Source of the DNA: Tolypeutes matacus
Lineage: Eukaryota > Chordata > Mammalia > Cingulata > Chlamyphoridae
Direction of reading: 5' to 3'
DNA: 64,000 bases
Assembly (NCBI GenBank): GCA_026826555.1
Contig: JAKSZT010054335.1
Location: 1,262,117-1,326,116 of the forward strand
The notes beneath the pieces were generated by a model that worked only from the letters and a program-made list of their open reading frames with translations, did no database searches and was not told the origin of the DNA. How positions within the stretch are numbered: position 1 is the first letter of the stretch; each line of letters opens with the position of its first letter. The position numbers and the translations under genes were made by a program. Of this stretch, positions 12,584 through 23,807 are shown one piece after another.

Positions 12584-13155
12584 AAAAGCCTTTGTATCTG
12601 CCAGTTTTGGAATATTAAGAATTAATTGAGTGTTTGATTTACTGTATATACTAGAGGGTCCATGGGAAAAGAGCCTTTCCATGTATCTTGCATTTACTCC
12701 AAACAAGGATATGTTCATTGACTTTGGTTTCTCTCAAATGTAGATTTGAAATGTTAGCTACATCCAAAAGACCAAAGTAATGTTGATTGGAGTAGAATAT
12801 AAAGAAAAGTACACTGAAAGAAAATAAGTTAACTGTAGAGTTCTCAAAGTACTTAAAGCAGCCTGTGAAAGTGCCCTAGACACCCTGGGAGACAAGCCTT
12901 TCTTTTGTGGGATGACAAGATGACAAGGCTGAATTGTGGATATGTTCTCTCAGAATAACAATATAGATACTCAGTTATCAGGAATCCCATCTTGATGAAA
13001 AGTAAATTGAGGAAGGCTCTTTTGGGGGTAAATTAGACATGCTGATTATGCTGTAAAGATATGAATATATATAGTTATATAGCACATTCTGGAGAATATG
13101 TTTTCTGTCCTTTTGCTGCTTTAAAGAATTAATTTTTCTCCATTTTTCATTTCAG

Positions 13156-13284
13156 TTCTTCTCGGTGTCCAAATGGGGATTATTGTTCTAATAGACGGTT
13201 TCAGAGAAAACAGCATGCAGATGTGGAAGTCATACTTACCGAAAAGAAAGGTTGGGGCTTAAGAGCTGCCAAAGACCTTCCTTC
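13156..13284 (+). CDS. SETD2: SETD2 exon 5, end of AWS and start of SET domain
   Basis: The exon (129 nt) completes Cys1535 and continues [10 protein letters not shown], supplying the remaining AWS zinc ligands (Cys1535, Cys1539, Cys1545). It then enters the SET domain with the S-adenosylmethionine-binding motif G-W-G-L-R (about residues 1567-1571). It ends two bases into the Ser of K-D-L-P-S. The acceptor follows TTTTTCATTTCAG; the donor is GTAAGT at 13285. All expected Cys residues are present. Confidence 0.97.
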
Positions 13285-13707
13285 GTAAGTTGTTTCAGTT
13301 ACCTCTTACTTTGTTTTTGCCATTGAACTTGGTTAGATACTTTGTATGAAAATAATTTTCACTGAGGCTTAATAATGCTTATTGTGCAGAATGACATTTG
13401 GTAGCCAGTTTGTTAAAAACAACAACAACAAACTCTTCTGTCTATATATTCAAAGACCAGCTATTTGTCAGTTGTGACTTTTGTAGGACCTCAATTATGT
13501 AAAAGATATTAAGCTTCAGGGATTAGAAAGGAAAAATTAAGTATTGATTATGGAGATAGTAATTTGACTTTTCAGATTATCCATGAATAATCAGATTTTG
13601 ATTATTGAAGTATGACAGATGGCTGCATAAAGCATGAATATCCACTATAAGTTTCTCTAAGGCTTTTTTTTTCTCTAAGGCTTTTTAAGATAATTGTTCT
13701 TTGCTCT

Positions 13708-13804
13708 TTTTTTTTTGTTGTTGTTTTTTGGAGGTGCCAGGGCTTGAACCTGGGACCTCGTACATGGAAGCAGATGTTCAACCACTGAGCTACACCTGCT
13801 CCCC
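13708..13804 (-). mobile_element. tRNA-head SINE, antisense
   Basis: A T run followed by GGAGGTGCCAGGGCTTGAAC and CTGAGCTACACCTGCTCCCC is the reverse complement of a short tRNA-like head with B and A boxes. It is a monomer without a GC-rich body. Confidence 0.85.
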
Positions 13805-14058
13805 TGCTCATTTGGTTTTTACTACTATATTTTCTAAACAGAGAGTTTACATTTTTTCAGTTGGACAGTTTGATCCTTTGATGAGTAAGTATATTGATTG
13901 TCAGTATATTGTGAACAAATACAAATGATTTACACGTTCACATTTTTAAAAAATCTCTTTATGCCTTTAGAGTTAGGACATGTTTACTTTGAGGGAAGAA
14001 GACAAGACTACCAGGCAGGCCATTTCAGGTCAGAACATGGGAGAAAAAGTAGAGGAGC

Positions 14059-14497
14059 GGGGCAGATGTGTGGCTCAAATGGTTGGGCCTCTGTCTCCCA
14101 TATGGAGGGACCTGGGTTTGAACCCCAGGACCTCTCGGTAAAATAAAAAAATATAGAAGGCTCATGGGCTGCCAGGCCCCACGCGTGTGTGCACTGCCAG
14201 GCCCCACCCGTGGTATGCTGCATGCAGCAAGATGATGACGTAACAGGAGAGTGACGTAAGAGGGAGCCAAGATATGTCACACCTAAAAACCAGGAACTAA
14301 GGTGGTGCAGGTGGCAGAATGCCTCTCTCCCACATTGGAGGTTCCCAGGATCAAATCCCGGTGAAGTCAAGAGGAGAAGGATGAGAAGAGAAGACAGGAA
14401 ACAGACACAGAGAATTGCCCAGCGAATGGACACAAAAACAGCAGAAATGGGGGGGGGAGATTAAAAATGGATAAAAAGTAAATAAATAAATTTTAAG
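14059..14497 (+). mobile_element. Composite two-headed SINE with GC-rich tandem repeat, sense copy
   Basis: Order in sense orientation: head 1 (GGCAGATGTGTGGCTCAAAT, B box at about 14110-14125), a short AT-rich linker, about two GC-rich repeat units (14158-14215, GCTGCCAGGCCCCAC twice), a linker with AGCAAGATGATGACG, then a second different tRNA-like head (about 14290-14365, ACTAAGGTGGTGCAGGTGGC) and a body ending in AAATAAATAAA. It lacks the extra 5' module of the copies at 27745 and 56621. Flanking repeats are imperfect (AAGTAGA). Confidence 0.85.
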
Positions 14498-15172
14498 AAG
14501 TAGACTGAGGCATTTCTCTACATTGAGATAATAGTAGAAATCATTGGTGAGAGTGAGCTTTTAGATACTAAAGAGAGAAGAAGAGGACTGAGAATTTAAT
14601 TTCTTCAATGAAGAAGAAATAGGTAAATAACCAAGGAAAGAATAATTAAGGGTATCCAGTAGGGAAAGAAGCCAAGGAGAGGGATTAATCATAATTAGTG
14701 ATAAATGCTAGGAAGAAGTCATAGAGAATTTGGTCAGAGAAAAGGTATTAGATTTGACCTTTAACATCCTTAGAGACTTTTAAAGAGTAAAGAAGACAGA
14801 AGAAGGTTGCTATATTTATTTCTTGGATCTTTTTTACCCCGTAGAACTTAAAGCTTCTAATTTTTCAGTGCTTCCAAACTTCTTCAGAGATGTTTCTCAG
14901 CTCTGAATCACTATTTTCATGATATTTTAGACCAAACTTGAAAGTTTTGTTTTTAAAACTAGTTCGAGCAAGCATATGTATTTGGGTATTATGTATAAAT
15001 CATACAAACTTGGAATCAATATTTTTTGAAAGCCTTAAGAAGAAGCAAATTTACTTAGGTTAGATGTTTTCCAATATATTTTTTTTAATTCTTATTTATG
15101 CCTGGATGTATGTATTTTCCTTATAGCTGCCAGGTAGGAAATGCTATTTTTTTTTTTCATTTTGTTTTTCAG

Positions 15173-15296
15173 GAACACCTTTGTCCTAGAATATTGTGGA
15201 GAGGTACTTGATCATAAAGAGTTTAAAGCCCGTGTAAAAGAGTATGCGAGAAACAAAAACATCCACTACTATTTCATGGCCCTGAAGAACGATGAG
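15173..15296 (+). CDS. SETD2: SETD2 exon 6, SET domain core
   Basis: The exon (124 nt) completes Ser1578 and encodes N-T-F-V-L-E-Y-C-G-E-V through Y-Y-F-M-A-L-K-N-D-E (to residue 1619). E-Y-x-G-E-V is the conserved SET strand following the cofactor-binding loop. H-Y-Y-F-M contributes to the substrate lysine channel. The acceptor follows a long T tract; the donor is GTGAGC at 15297. Reading on into the intron hits a stop about 80 bases later, so retention would truncate the enzyme inside the SET domain. Confidence 0.97.
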
Positions 15297-15489
15297 GTGA
15301 GCATCATGGGTGCAACTGCTTTGAAACAGACCCGGAAATCGTTACATTTAAAAGGATCATTGGTACAGATTGAGCTTTGAACTATATTAAAATTAGGGGC
15401 AGAAAAGTATATATACTTTCTGTTTGTTTACAAAAAGGATGGGAGAGGGAGGTATTCATGTAAGCATAAATTTACCTGCTTCATAAATG

Positions 15490-15725
15490 CATAGAACAGA
15501 GGTTCTCAAATTTTTATATCTCAGGACCCCTTTACAATGTTTAAAAATTGAGTGCTTCCAAAGAGACTTTTTGTTTATGTGGATTATGTTTATTAATATT
15601 TGCTGTATTAAAAATTGCAACTGAGAAATTTGAAAGTACTTATCTAAGTCATTTTAAAAAGGAACAATAAGAAGCCCATTACATTCTGGTACAAGTAATA
15701 ATTATTTTATGAAATAATCATTCCC
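15490..15725. mobile_element. Ancient DNA-transposon (hAT-like) remnant
   Basis: AGAGGTTCTCAAATTTTTAT followed by CAGGACCCCTTTACAATG and TTTTTGTTTATGTGGATTAT resembles a common mammalian Charlie-type repeat. The terminal inverted repeat start is visible, but the family name is not certain. Confidence 0.5.
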
Positions 15726-17084
15726 ACCCCTGGAATTTTTTTTAATTGAGAAGTATGGCACTGTTTTAGATTTTTACAAATATCTTTAGTGTCTGGCTTA
15801 ATAGGATTTAATTGAGTTCTCATTTGCCTTTGCATTCAATGTGTAAGGATATCATACATCATGTAGCGCCTGGAAAACTGCACTGTGCGCTTAGGAGAGA
15901 ATAAGAGTGAAAAAGGCAAATAATGTCTTAATATTGTGATGAAAATAGTTTTAACTTTATGGATATCCTGAAAATTTCTAGGAGTCCCTGGGGTCTTGAA
16001 GAACTTTTGGGGAGGGAACACTGTGGGCCTGGAGTAGTAGCTGGGTATATATTTTTCCTTAACCTACCCTATTGTACTGTTTGGCTAAAAAATGTAACAT
16101 GGGACTGTATAGTAAATCCTAATGTAAAATACAAATATGGGTGATATTGCATATATAAGACTGTTTTTACAAAATATAATGAAAAATAAACTAGAGAGAC
16201 GGAAACAGAAGAGCAGCTATGTACAGCAGGGGAAGCATAGACTTTTGTTTTTTTTTTGAAACAATCTGAATGCACTACTTCAATTTTAAAAAGTGACTAT
16301 TGAGAGTATCTTTGGTAATCTAATAAAAGTGGAAGGGTCAGAAACGAGGGGATTCTTTTAAAACAGTATGAATGTTTGAAAGGTGATGTGGGATATTGTT
16401 TATTAGGAATTGAGTAGAGAATCTAGCAGAGATTGATAATGAATGCTTACTACAGGACATATTCTATAAGTGTGTGTTGAAACATTTTTCTTGGTTATGG
16501 ATGTAAAAATGAGTGTTTTAGCCACGATTAGTTCATATATTTTTCCATATTTGACTGCATGAAAAGATAAATCGAAGATTGAGTCATAATACGTAAAGAA
16601 TATAGCCATTTATTAAAACTCAAGTGTTTTCTTGGAGCAGGTAACACATTACATATTTATGAGATTTAATAATTCTTCTGGGGATTATCCAGAAAACGTA
16701 CAATCTCTTTTCAGTCAGAAAGTTTTACTATTGGAAAATGTTGAGATTGAGGTTTAAAACTTTTTAAGTTCTTTATGTAGTTATCGCAAATTGATTGGAA
16801 ATAGTTGTTAAACAGTCTTCATTCCTTTAAATGGATGGAAAAGGGGGTATGAAAGATTATCTTGAGAAATTGTTAAAAGATTTAATGAAATTGAAAAGAA
16901 AATTCCTGTTTTAAAAGAGAAAAGAATAGGAGGAGAAATTATCCTTGTAAACAATGTGCTACTCCTTTGTAAAATCCAAATGGTTGGACTTGGGTACATT
17001 CGGCAGCCTCTTAATATTCTTTCCATTATATATTGAGAAAGATGAAATTTGAACTGCAAAACAACAATCTCTGGCCCTGGCTCT

Positions 17085-17262
17085 CAGTGTAGTTTCCCTG
17101 ACCTGCAGCATCAGCATCACCTGGGAACTTGTTAGAAATGCAAATTCTAGGGGCCTACACCAAGACCTGGTGCATCTAACTCTGGGGATTGCTCAGCAAG
17201 ACTTGTAACAAGTTGTCCCGGGGATTTGGATACCTGTTGAAGTTTGAGAGAGCAACTGTACT
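17085..17262. mobile_element. MER5-type hAT MITE remnant
   Basis: The core CAGCATCAGCATCACCTGGG, AACTTGTTAGAAATGCAAAT and the downstream CTCTGGGGATTGCTCAGCA closely follow the MER5A consensus known from other mammals. The end with AAGTTTGAGAG is diverged. Confidence 0.75.
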
Positions 17263-17580
17263 GTGCTATAGCATGCACGTTTAAATGAAGTTTTACGCAC
17301 ACCAAGTGAGATTGGAATGTAAATGATGTAGGAAATAGTTGAAAGTAAATGGAAGAGACAATGATAATTTTGTCCTTGGGTAAAATGCTTATAGCTAGCA
17401 GATCTTCCACAAGAAGTAGTCATATATTTGTCACTTTGATGTGTATGATTGAGTTCTCTAAATCAAGAGGGGGCAAGGAGTATTAAATTTGCCTTAATGC
17501 CTTTTCTTTGCAAAATAGATGAATATTTTAAGGTCTCCTTTTTTGTTCTTTTAACTCTTACATTGTCCCCTTCTACCCAG

Positions 17581-17658
17581 ATAATAGATGCCACTCAGAA
17601 AGGAAATTGCTCTCGTTTCATGAACCATAGCTGTGAACCAAACTGTGAGACACAAAAA
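17581..17658 (+). CDS. SETD2: SETD2 exon 7, SET pseudoknot with N-H-S-C motif
   Basis: This 78-nt in-phase exon encodes [26 protein letters not shown] (residues 1620-1645). N-H-S-C is the hallmark SET motif that binds the methyl donor and forms the pseudoknot. The Arg before F-M-N-H corresponds to human Arg1625, a residue where changes abolish activity. The final Cys of E-P-N-C is the SET-domain zinc ligand shared with the post-SET cysteines. The acceptor follows CCCTTCTACCCAG; the donor is GTAAGT at 17659. Confidence 0.97.
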
Positions 17659-19355
17659 GTAAGTTGAGGTAGATTTAGAATTTGGGATATTTAAGATTGC
17701 TGTTCTGACCATTAATTTTAGATTTTATATTAAAGGTGTCTGTGAATTTTATTTTTTAGTCACTTTTTCTATTTTTTTTTTTTTTTTAAATCTACTTTGG
17801 AATAAGTTTATATTTATTTAAAAATTATAAAATTAGCAGAGTTCTCACATCTAGCTTCCCCAAATGTATTAACATTAATACATAAATGTATTAATGTATC
17901 TTATATAACCATAATACAATTATCAAATCCATGAAATAATATTAACTTATCTGAAGACTTTATTCAAATATTTCAGCTGTCTCTCAATTAATTTTTCTGG
18001 TCCAGAATCCTGTCCCGGAATCCACATTTCAGTTATTTGCCACATCTCCTTGCCCATTAATTTTAGGTATTATTTCAAAGGTGCTAAAGTAAAAATATAA
18101 CTTTGAATGAAGTCCAGTGTTCCTGATATATTCAGATTCTTTAACAGCTCCTATCCTAGGTGCCAAATCTGACTGTTTTGGTAACACTTATAAGGGACTG
18201 AACAGCCACAAATGAGAGGAATTGGGAGTGGCTTTTATGTGGGTACATTGCTTTTCTTCAAGGCCAGGTTTTGGGTCTTCCTTATCTTTGTGTCACTGTG
18301 CCTGACACATAGTTGACACTTGATGAATCCATTTGTTGGCTTTGATAGAACATTTTGAGATGGTATTCTTATTACCCCCTAATTTGTGTTTTGAGTTTTG
18401 GGGTTTTTAATGTGTGTATATATATATATTAGGAAAGTAGTTCTTAACCTTATTTGGAACCCAGTCCCCAGAAAAATATAGATTTAGGATTCCCTCTTAT
18501 ATTGAAATAGTGCTTTTGATTCCTGAATATTTTTTTGCCCTTTCATCTGTGCATTAATAGATTATATGTACGGCCAAGCAGTATAATAACTAGGCAAACC
18601 CAGACTGGTAATTGTTTAACCTAAGATCTGGTTCTAGTCTGCTTACAGCTAGTGGTCACATGTTCAGCTTGAGAGACTCCCATTGTACTGTGTCCCTTCA
18701 TCTCTCTAAGTCTGAGACTTTTCCCCAGTACCGATGCAAATAGTATGGATTGGCCTCCTCTAGTACTTGACTTGCTTACACATTCTGGAATGACAACTCT
18801 GTGTATCTACCCCAATTTTAATTCAGGACTTTTATGTATCTGTCTGATGCCTCCCTCCCTTTTAGTACACTCAGCCATATGACCACTGCTTCATGAATTA
18901 AACTTCTGGCATCAGTATATCCTAGGTTCCACACCCCATCTTATCTTTTCTTTCCATTAGAATGGGCAACTAGAACATGATTACTCAACACCTGAGTTAA
19001 CATACTAAAGGTAATAGAAATTTGCTTGTGATAATAAGCATTCCCCAGTTGTTGTTTTTAGTACAAGTGAATATTTACTGTATGGAAATATGTATTAACA
19101 AAAGGTAAAATAGCAGTTATTTTTATTAGAGACACATTATTTTATAGATACAGATATAGTCACATCTTGTAGTCCATTGGTAGTCAACTAAGAGTAATAC
19201 TTAAATATGTTAGTTTATTTAAAGAAAAAAATTCCCGTTATTTGGAAAAACCTTTATTGCCCAAAGAGACACATGCATAATTAAGGCAGATGATAATGAT
19301 CTTTAAGAAAAAAAAGTCAATTTCTAAATTCTGTTTTCTTTCAAAAATATCTCAG
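17659..19355 (+). other. SETD2 intron 7
   Basis: 1,697 bp. It begins with an antisense L1M 3' UTR remnant (17765-18085). About 18270-18350 resembles L2 or MIR, and there is a short TA run at 18415-18430. The rest is unassigned and free of SINE heads. Confidence 0.75.
17765..18085 (-). mobile_element. L1M 3' UTR remnant, antisense
   Basis: A T run is followed by an antisense L1M-like end: ACAATTATCAAATCCATGAA and TCCAGAATCCTGTCCCGGAA are typical phrases. No coding sequence remains. Confidence 0.6.
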
Positions 19356-19453
19356 TGGACTGTGAACGGACAGCTACGGGTTGGTTTTTTTACCACCAAA
19401 CTGGTTCCTTCAGGCTCAGAGTTAACATTTGATTATCAGTTCCAAAGATATGG
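19356..19453 (+). CDS. SETD2: SETD2 exon 8, C-terminal SET segment with catalytic Tyr
   Basis: The exon (98 nt) encodes W-T-V-N-G-Q-L-R-V-G-F-F through E-L-T-F-D-Y-Q-F-Q-R-Y-G (residues 1646 to 1678 in part). E-L-T-F-D-Y holds the conserved SET-domain tyrosine (Tyr1672, human Tyr1666). The following Q-F-Q-R-Y contains the Arg of the autoinhibitory linker between SET and post-SET (human Arg1670). The acceptor follows ATATCTCAG; the donor is GTAAGT at 19454. No residues are missing. Confidence 0.97.
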
Positions 19454-19524
19454 GTAAGTATTGTTTCTACTTATTTTACTATTCCTGATGGGGAAATAGG
19501 CTGGGTTCAGATATACATTTAATT

Positions 19525-19613
19525 TTTTGTTTTTTAAAGAGGTACTGGAGATTGAATCCATGACCTCTTATGTACAAAGCAGGCGCATAGCCACTGAACT
19601 ACACCTGCTCCCT
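19525..19613 (-). mobile_element. tRNA-head SINE, antisense
   Basis: AGAGGTACTGGAGATTGAAT through TGAACTACACCTGCTCCC is the reverse complement of the short tRNA-like head, after a T-rich tail. Near-identical flanks (CAGATATACATTT and TAGATATATATTT) suggest the target duplication. Confidence 0.82.
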
Positions 19614-20275
19614 TAGATATATATTTTGATGTGAATTACTTAGAAGTTATATTTAACCTATAGTATACTGTTTTAGCTTTGTGTGTTTTTCCTACTGTCT
19701 TATACTCCTGTCCACTAAGGAATATTGAACAGAAACTACCTAATTTTCCTCTGAACTTCCTGCTTATATAATTTATATAATTATATTTCTAATATAATTT
19801 TTAAAAACTTTTTTTATAGGTGTATCAACTGTGTGTATAAAGAAAATAGTATAACTCCCAGTGTATCCATTGCTCAACAGTTATCAACTGATGACTAATC
19901 TTGTTTCTTCTAAACCATATTGTAGTCTTAAAATAATTTATTTTATAATTCTGTTCACTAAAACCAATGATTGATGCAGTACCAATGAACACTGTTAACA
20001 CTTACATTGTGGTTTCCCACTAAAAGGAATGGAGAAATGGCTGATTTCAAGTTTGAGGCAGGAATTGAATATGATCCTGGAATATCTTTCATACCGCAAA
20101 ACCAGTTTAAAAAGGTTGGGAGATTCTCATCAAAGGGATCCAGGACCTAGCTTGGATAGGCCCTCACCGGCCAAAAGTGAGAGAGTTCAAAATTATTAAC
20201 ATTTAAGTATCAGTAAGAATAGTAACTGCAGTAGCACTTTATGTAAAATCCATGAGTTTTAGTGATAATTTAAAA

Positions 20276-20499
20276 AGAATGGGAGATGTTTGTTTGGGAT
20301 GTGGTGGGAGGTATGGGAGGTAGGGAACATGGGTATCCCGGTAGGGAACATGGGTATCCCGGTAGGTTCCGTGTAATATTTTAGGTAATCTAAGCACCTC
20401 TTAAAATATATAAATAACATTTTTGTAAGCAAATGCACATATATGCATATATATTTATATATCATTTTACCAAAAAAAAAAAAAAAAAAAAAAAAAAAA
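20276..20499 (+). mobile_element. L1 3' end fragment, sense, ending in poly(A)
   Basis: GGGAGATGTTTGTTTGGGAT and the following GGGAGGTAGGGAACATGGGT parallel the end of the L1 copy at 21680-21935. A 21-bp unit (GTAGGGAACATGGGTATCCCG) is tandemly duplicated at 20321-20362. A run of about 28 A closes the segment at 20472-20499. Confidence 0.55.
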
Positions 20500-20519
20500 C
20501 TGCATTATTCATAATTGGA

Positions 20520-21370
20520 GGAAACCTATTCATGATATTGAAAATTAGTTTAATCAGAAATAATCAAGTATTTAATCTTGCCTTTCCACTGTGAATTTTA
20601 CTTCAGGGTAAACCAGATAGTTGATAAGAGGAAGTTCTTCATAGAGATATTACAGTTAGTAAATAAAGTTGTAATAGTATCACCATTTTACAACCTCTGG
20701 TGAATTAATGGATCTAGACAGTGGTTATTGGTGGCTGCCAACATCACACAAAAATAACAACTAATGTGTGCTTCCTCATGGAAGAATACAATAGTATCGA
20801 CAAAAGAAATTGAATCTGAATTAGATCAAGTCTAGATTTAACTGCTAATTCATAGGAGATACAGGAAACCAAGAAACAAATTAAATGACATTACAGGGAT
20901 GCAGTCAACAAAATTCAGGTTTTGGGAAACTATAGGACAAATGACTTGGGTTTTTTTATAAATTGCAAGAGAAACAAAGATGGAAGGTGAAACTACAGAC
21001 CTTATTTGGAATAAATTAGTTGATAAAAGTATTTGCGATACTAGGGAAATTTTGAATATTTAGTTGATATTTGATGTTATTAAGTAATTATTAATTTTAA
21101 TATAATATTGTGGTTATGTTTTTTAAAAATGAATCCTTAACTTCTAGAGATGCCTCCTGAAATATTTATAGATGAATTGATGTATCTGGGAATCTGCTTC
21201 AAAATAAGCCAGTGTGGAGGTAGACAGTGGATAGTGATATAAGATAAAAAAGGATTGGTCATAAATTGATAATTGTTGAAGCACAATGATGGAGTTATCA
21301 TGCTGTTCTATTTTTGAATATGGTTGAAACTTTCTATATTAAAATGTTTGAAAAAAAGAAATAAAAATGT
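20520..21370 (+). mobile_element. L1M-like 3' region, sense
   Basis: The end (CTGGGAATCTGCTTCAAAAT, then TTGATAATTGTTGAAGCACA and AATATGGTTGAAACTTTCTA before an A-rich tail) resembles a common ancient mammalian repeat 3' end, most probably L1M. The 5' limit is uncertain and the family is a guess. Confidence 0.4.
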
Positions 21371-21679
21371 CATGCATTCATAGGCAAATACTTGATCTAG
21401 TTCTGTTTTCCTTTTTAGCATAGGTGGTTTTTAAGGTGTTGTGAATGAGCTCTAGCCCCATCTCTTATAATCTTGACTATAAGTAGCCTTGTGTAACTGC
21501 TTTTCCCTCCCCAGCCTCATACCCATTCCTTTGTTTGGACCACATTTAAATTAAAATTAGCAATAAAATGGTGCTATAAGTAATTGCCTTTTTCTTCAAT
21601 TAGTTTTTTTAACAACTCTGGGTCCAAAGATTTAGTACCATGCACAAGATGATTTCTGATTTAAAAACCAATATAGTTA

Positions 21680-21935
21680 GATATAGGCTATTTTACACCA
21701 GCATATAACGTACAGAACTATGTGGGAGAGAGTGGGGTCTACAATGTGAACTATGGTCCATGCTTAGTGGCAAAGCCCCAGGATGTGTATATCCATTGCA
21801 GGTGATGTGCCACACTAATGAGAGATGTTTATTTGGGAGGTTATGGGAGGTATGGGAGGTGGGGAACATGGGAATCCCTGTAATTTTTGGGTAACATTTG
21901 TGTAACCTAAGCATCTTTTAAAATTAAAACAATAT
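21680..21935 (+). mobile_element. L1 3' UTR fragment, sense
   Basis: TGTGAACTATGGTCCATGCT, TGCAGGTGATGTGCCACAC and AACATGGGAATCCCTGTAAT match, in sense orientation, the L1 3' UTR seen antisense at 6690 and 39855. A-rich sequence follows. Confidence 0.6.
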
Positions 21936-22903
21936 AGTGAAAAGGGTGAAAATTCAAAGTAAGGCAAAAAAGTCTAAGGTGTTTTTTGTTTTTTTTTCCA
22001 GATTATGATTTGGTAGCTTCTGGTGTTTATACTAAAAAACATGCAGATGGAGAATTTCCTGGATATTTTAATCCATTTAATGCTACCTAATGACAATGAT
22101 TTAATTACTATGTCCTGATACTGTGAGAGCAAAGCTGTTTCAGATACTCCTTCAAATGTTTCACATTTCATGTCTGAGAATTTAGTGAATTCTGAGGTTC
22201 TTCCAACTCTAGAATTATCGGATTATAATCCAGGGCAAATGCCAAATGGTTAATTTCCATTCTGATTACCTGGTTCTCTTGTCAGGCATTCAGGGGGTGA
22301 ATGCAGACCAGGTTTTGTGTAGGATGTTTAAGCCACCACTTTTTTTACCTCTGTGTTTGTACTGTCCTTTCTAAGGGAGGGAAACTGGAAATCAAGTGCT
22401 CTTTCTATTTCACGCTCTGTTTATTTAATAGTCTATTTTTGTGCCTCTTGATTTGCTATTATTGTATACTAAATCAGTCAGTTTACTTTTGGAACTGTCT
22501 GTATGCTTTCCTCAGGTAGCTTTGGTCACAGAGTTTATAACTAGTGGAGATGATTTCTACCTAGGCCCGCAGACTTAGTCCTGTGTTCTCTCCACCACTC
22601 CCCCTTCTCTCCAGGGTTACATTTACTAACTATAGTTTTTATTATTTCAGTAAGCCTTCCTTACATGATGACAGCTTTTGATAACCAAATGTTTCCTAAA
22701 GTAGCCTGTATAGATGCATTTTATATCTGCTTATATCTGCTGTATTTGTTTATAGTAATGCATTTTGTTCTATGTGTCAGTTTAACATTTACATATGTTA
22801 TAAACACGTGAGCTGGTTAAGCAATTTTGTTCTTAGCCCTTGTATGTATATAATCTTAGTTCCATTCATGAATAGCTATGAAAGTATGAAAGTACTCATT
22901 GAC

Positions 22904-22990
22904 TTTTTTTTTTTTAAGAGGTACCGGGTATTGAACCCGGGACCCTCATACATGCAAAGTAGGTGCTCAACCTCTGAGCTACATCCGCTC
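22904..22990 (-). mobile_element. tRNA-head SINE, antisense, with flanking duplication
   Basis: A T run then GAGGTACCGGGTATTGAACC through CTGAGCTACATCCGCTCTGC is a reverse-complement tRNA-like head. TCATTGACTT upstream and downstream (about 22895 and 22994) is the target duplication. Confidence 0.85.
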
Positions 22991-23244
22991 TGCTTCATTG
23001 ACTTCTTGACTAGTTTTATCTAGCCAATGAAGGAAGACTGGAAAAATTATATTTTTTAGGAGCAATTTTTAGGCATTTCCTTTAGATGGTATCAGGTTTG
23101 TTGGAGTCATTTATTGTGGTGGTGTTGTTGTTTCTTTCTTTCTTTAGGCAGGAATAACATCTCTCGTAAGTTTTGTTATATTGTTGACATTTTTATATGA
23201 TTTACTTCCAAATAACTGACTTCTTTCCTATGCTCCTCGAACAG

Positions 23245-23371
23245 AAAAGAGGCTCAGAAATGTTTCTGTGGGTCAGCTAATTGCCGGGGTTATCTGGGAG
23301 GAGAAAACAGAGTCAGCATCAGAGCAGCGGGAGGGAAGATGAAGAAGGAACGATCCCGTAAGAAGGATTCG
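23245..23371 (+). CDS. SETD2: SETD2 exon 9, post-SET zinc motif
   Basis: The exon (127 nt) completes Gly1678 and encodes K-E-A-Q-K-C-F-C-G-S-A-N-C-R-G-Y-L-G-G. The C-x-C-x4-C pattern (Cys1684, Cys1686, Cys1691) is the post-SET motif, which binds zinc together with the SET pseudoknot cysteine and closes the active site. A basic tail follows (K-K-E-R-S-R-K-K-D-S), ending at codon 1720 in phase 0. The acceptor follows CTCGAACAG; the donor is GTAAGT at 23372. Confidence 0.97.
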
Positions 23372-23446
23372 GTAAGTGTTATATCCTTCTTTCAGCTTTC
23401 ACAATATGCATTTTAAGAAGGGAGGTAGCTTCTTTGATTGATGTTT

Positions 23447-23807
23447 TTTTTAAAGGTTTATTTTATTATTTACTTACCCCCCCCCACAATCATTGTTTGT
23501 ACTCGCTGTCTGCTCTCTGTGTCCGTTCATTGTTGCCCATGTTCTTTTTAAGAGGCACTGGGAACTGAACCCGGGATCTCCCATGTGGGAGGGAGGTGCC
23601 CATTAGCTTGCGCCACCTCTGCTTCCCACTTGGTGTTTCTCATAGTGTTTCCTCATTGTGTCTCTTTGTTGCATCATCTTGTGTCAGCTTGCTGCGTTAG
23701 CTTGTTGTCTTGCTTGTCTTCTTTAAGAGGCACCAGGAACTGAACCCGGGACCTCCCCCTGCCCCCCCCCCATGGTAGGCGGACACCCAACTGCTTGAGC
23801 CACATCC
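23447..23807 (-). mobile_element. Dimeric tRNA-derived SINE, antisense, 19-bp target duplication
   Basis: There are two tRNA-like heads in the same direction (about 23550-23627 and 23725-23807 in plus coordinates) with a TGACACAAGATGATGCAAC-type body between them, plus a C-rich/T-rich tail at the low end. A perfect 19-bp duplication (GCTTCTTTGATTGATGTTT) at 23428-23446 and 23808-23826 proves that the dimer inserted as one unit. Confidence 0.92.

Larger units (their letters stand above)
10606..13155 (+). other. SETD2 intron 4
   Basis: 2,550 bp containing three + strand SINE insertions (11282, 12143 and the tail-only one at 12523). About 10780-10840 resembles a MIR fragment. The rest is AT-rich and unassigned. 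Confidence 0.8.
13285..15172 (+). other. SETD2 intron 5
   Basis: 1,888 bp with an antisense SINE at 13708-13804 and the sense composite retroposon at 14059-14497. The remainder, including A/G-rich 14500-14810, is unassigned. Confidence 0.8.
15297..17580 (+). other. SETD2 intron 6
   Basis: 2,284 bp with two ancient DNA-transposon-like remnants (15490-15725 and 17085-17262). The stretch 15730-17080 shows no recognisable element. Confidence 0.75.
19454..23244 (+). other. SETD2 intron 8
   Basis: 3,791 bp with antisense SINE heads at 19525-19613 and 22904-22990. Sense-oriented L1 3' regions lie at 20276-20499, 20520-21370 and 21680-21935. The stretch 21960-22900 is AT-rich and unassigned. Confidence 0.75.

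Noticed and set aside
15141..15380. Open frame extending exon 6 into the intron
   Set aside because: GTGAGC at 15297 is a good donor, and exon 7 continues the SET domain in phase; the extension has no homology.
20000..20275. Possible processed pseudogene (AGGAATGGAGAAATGGCTGA...)
   Set aside because: No reading frame or recognisable protein; more likely part of an old repeat.
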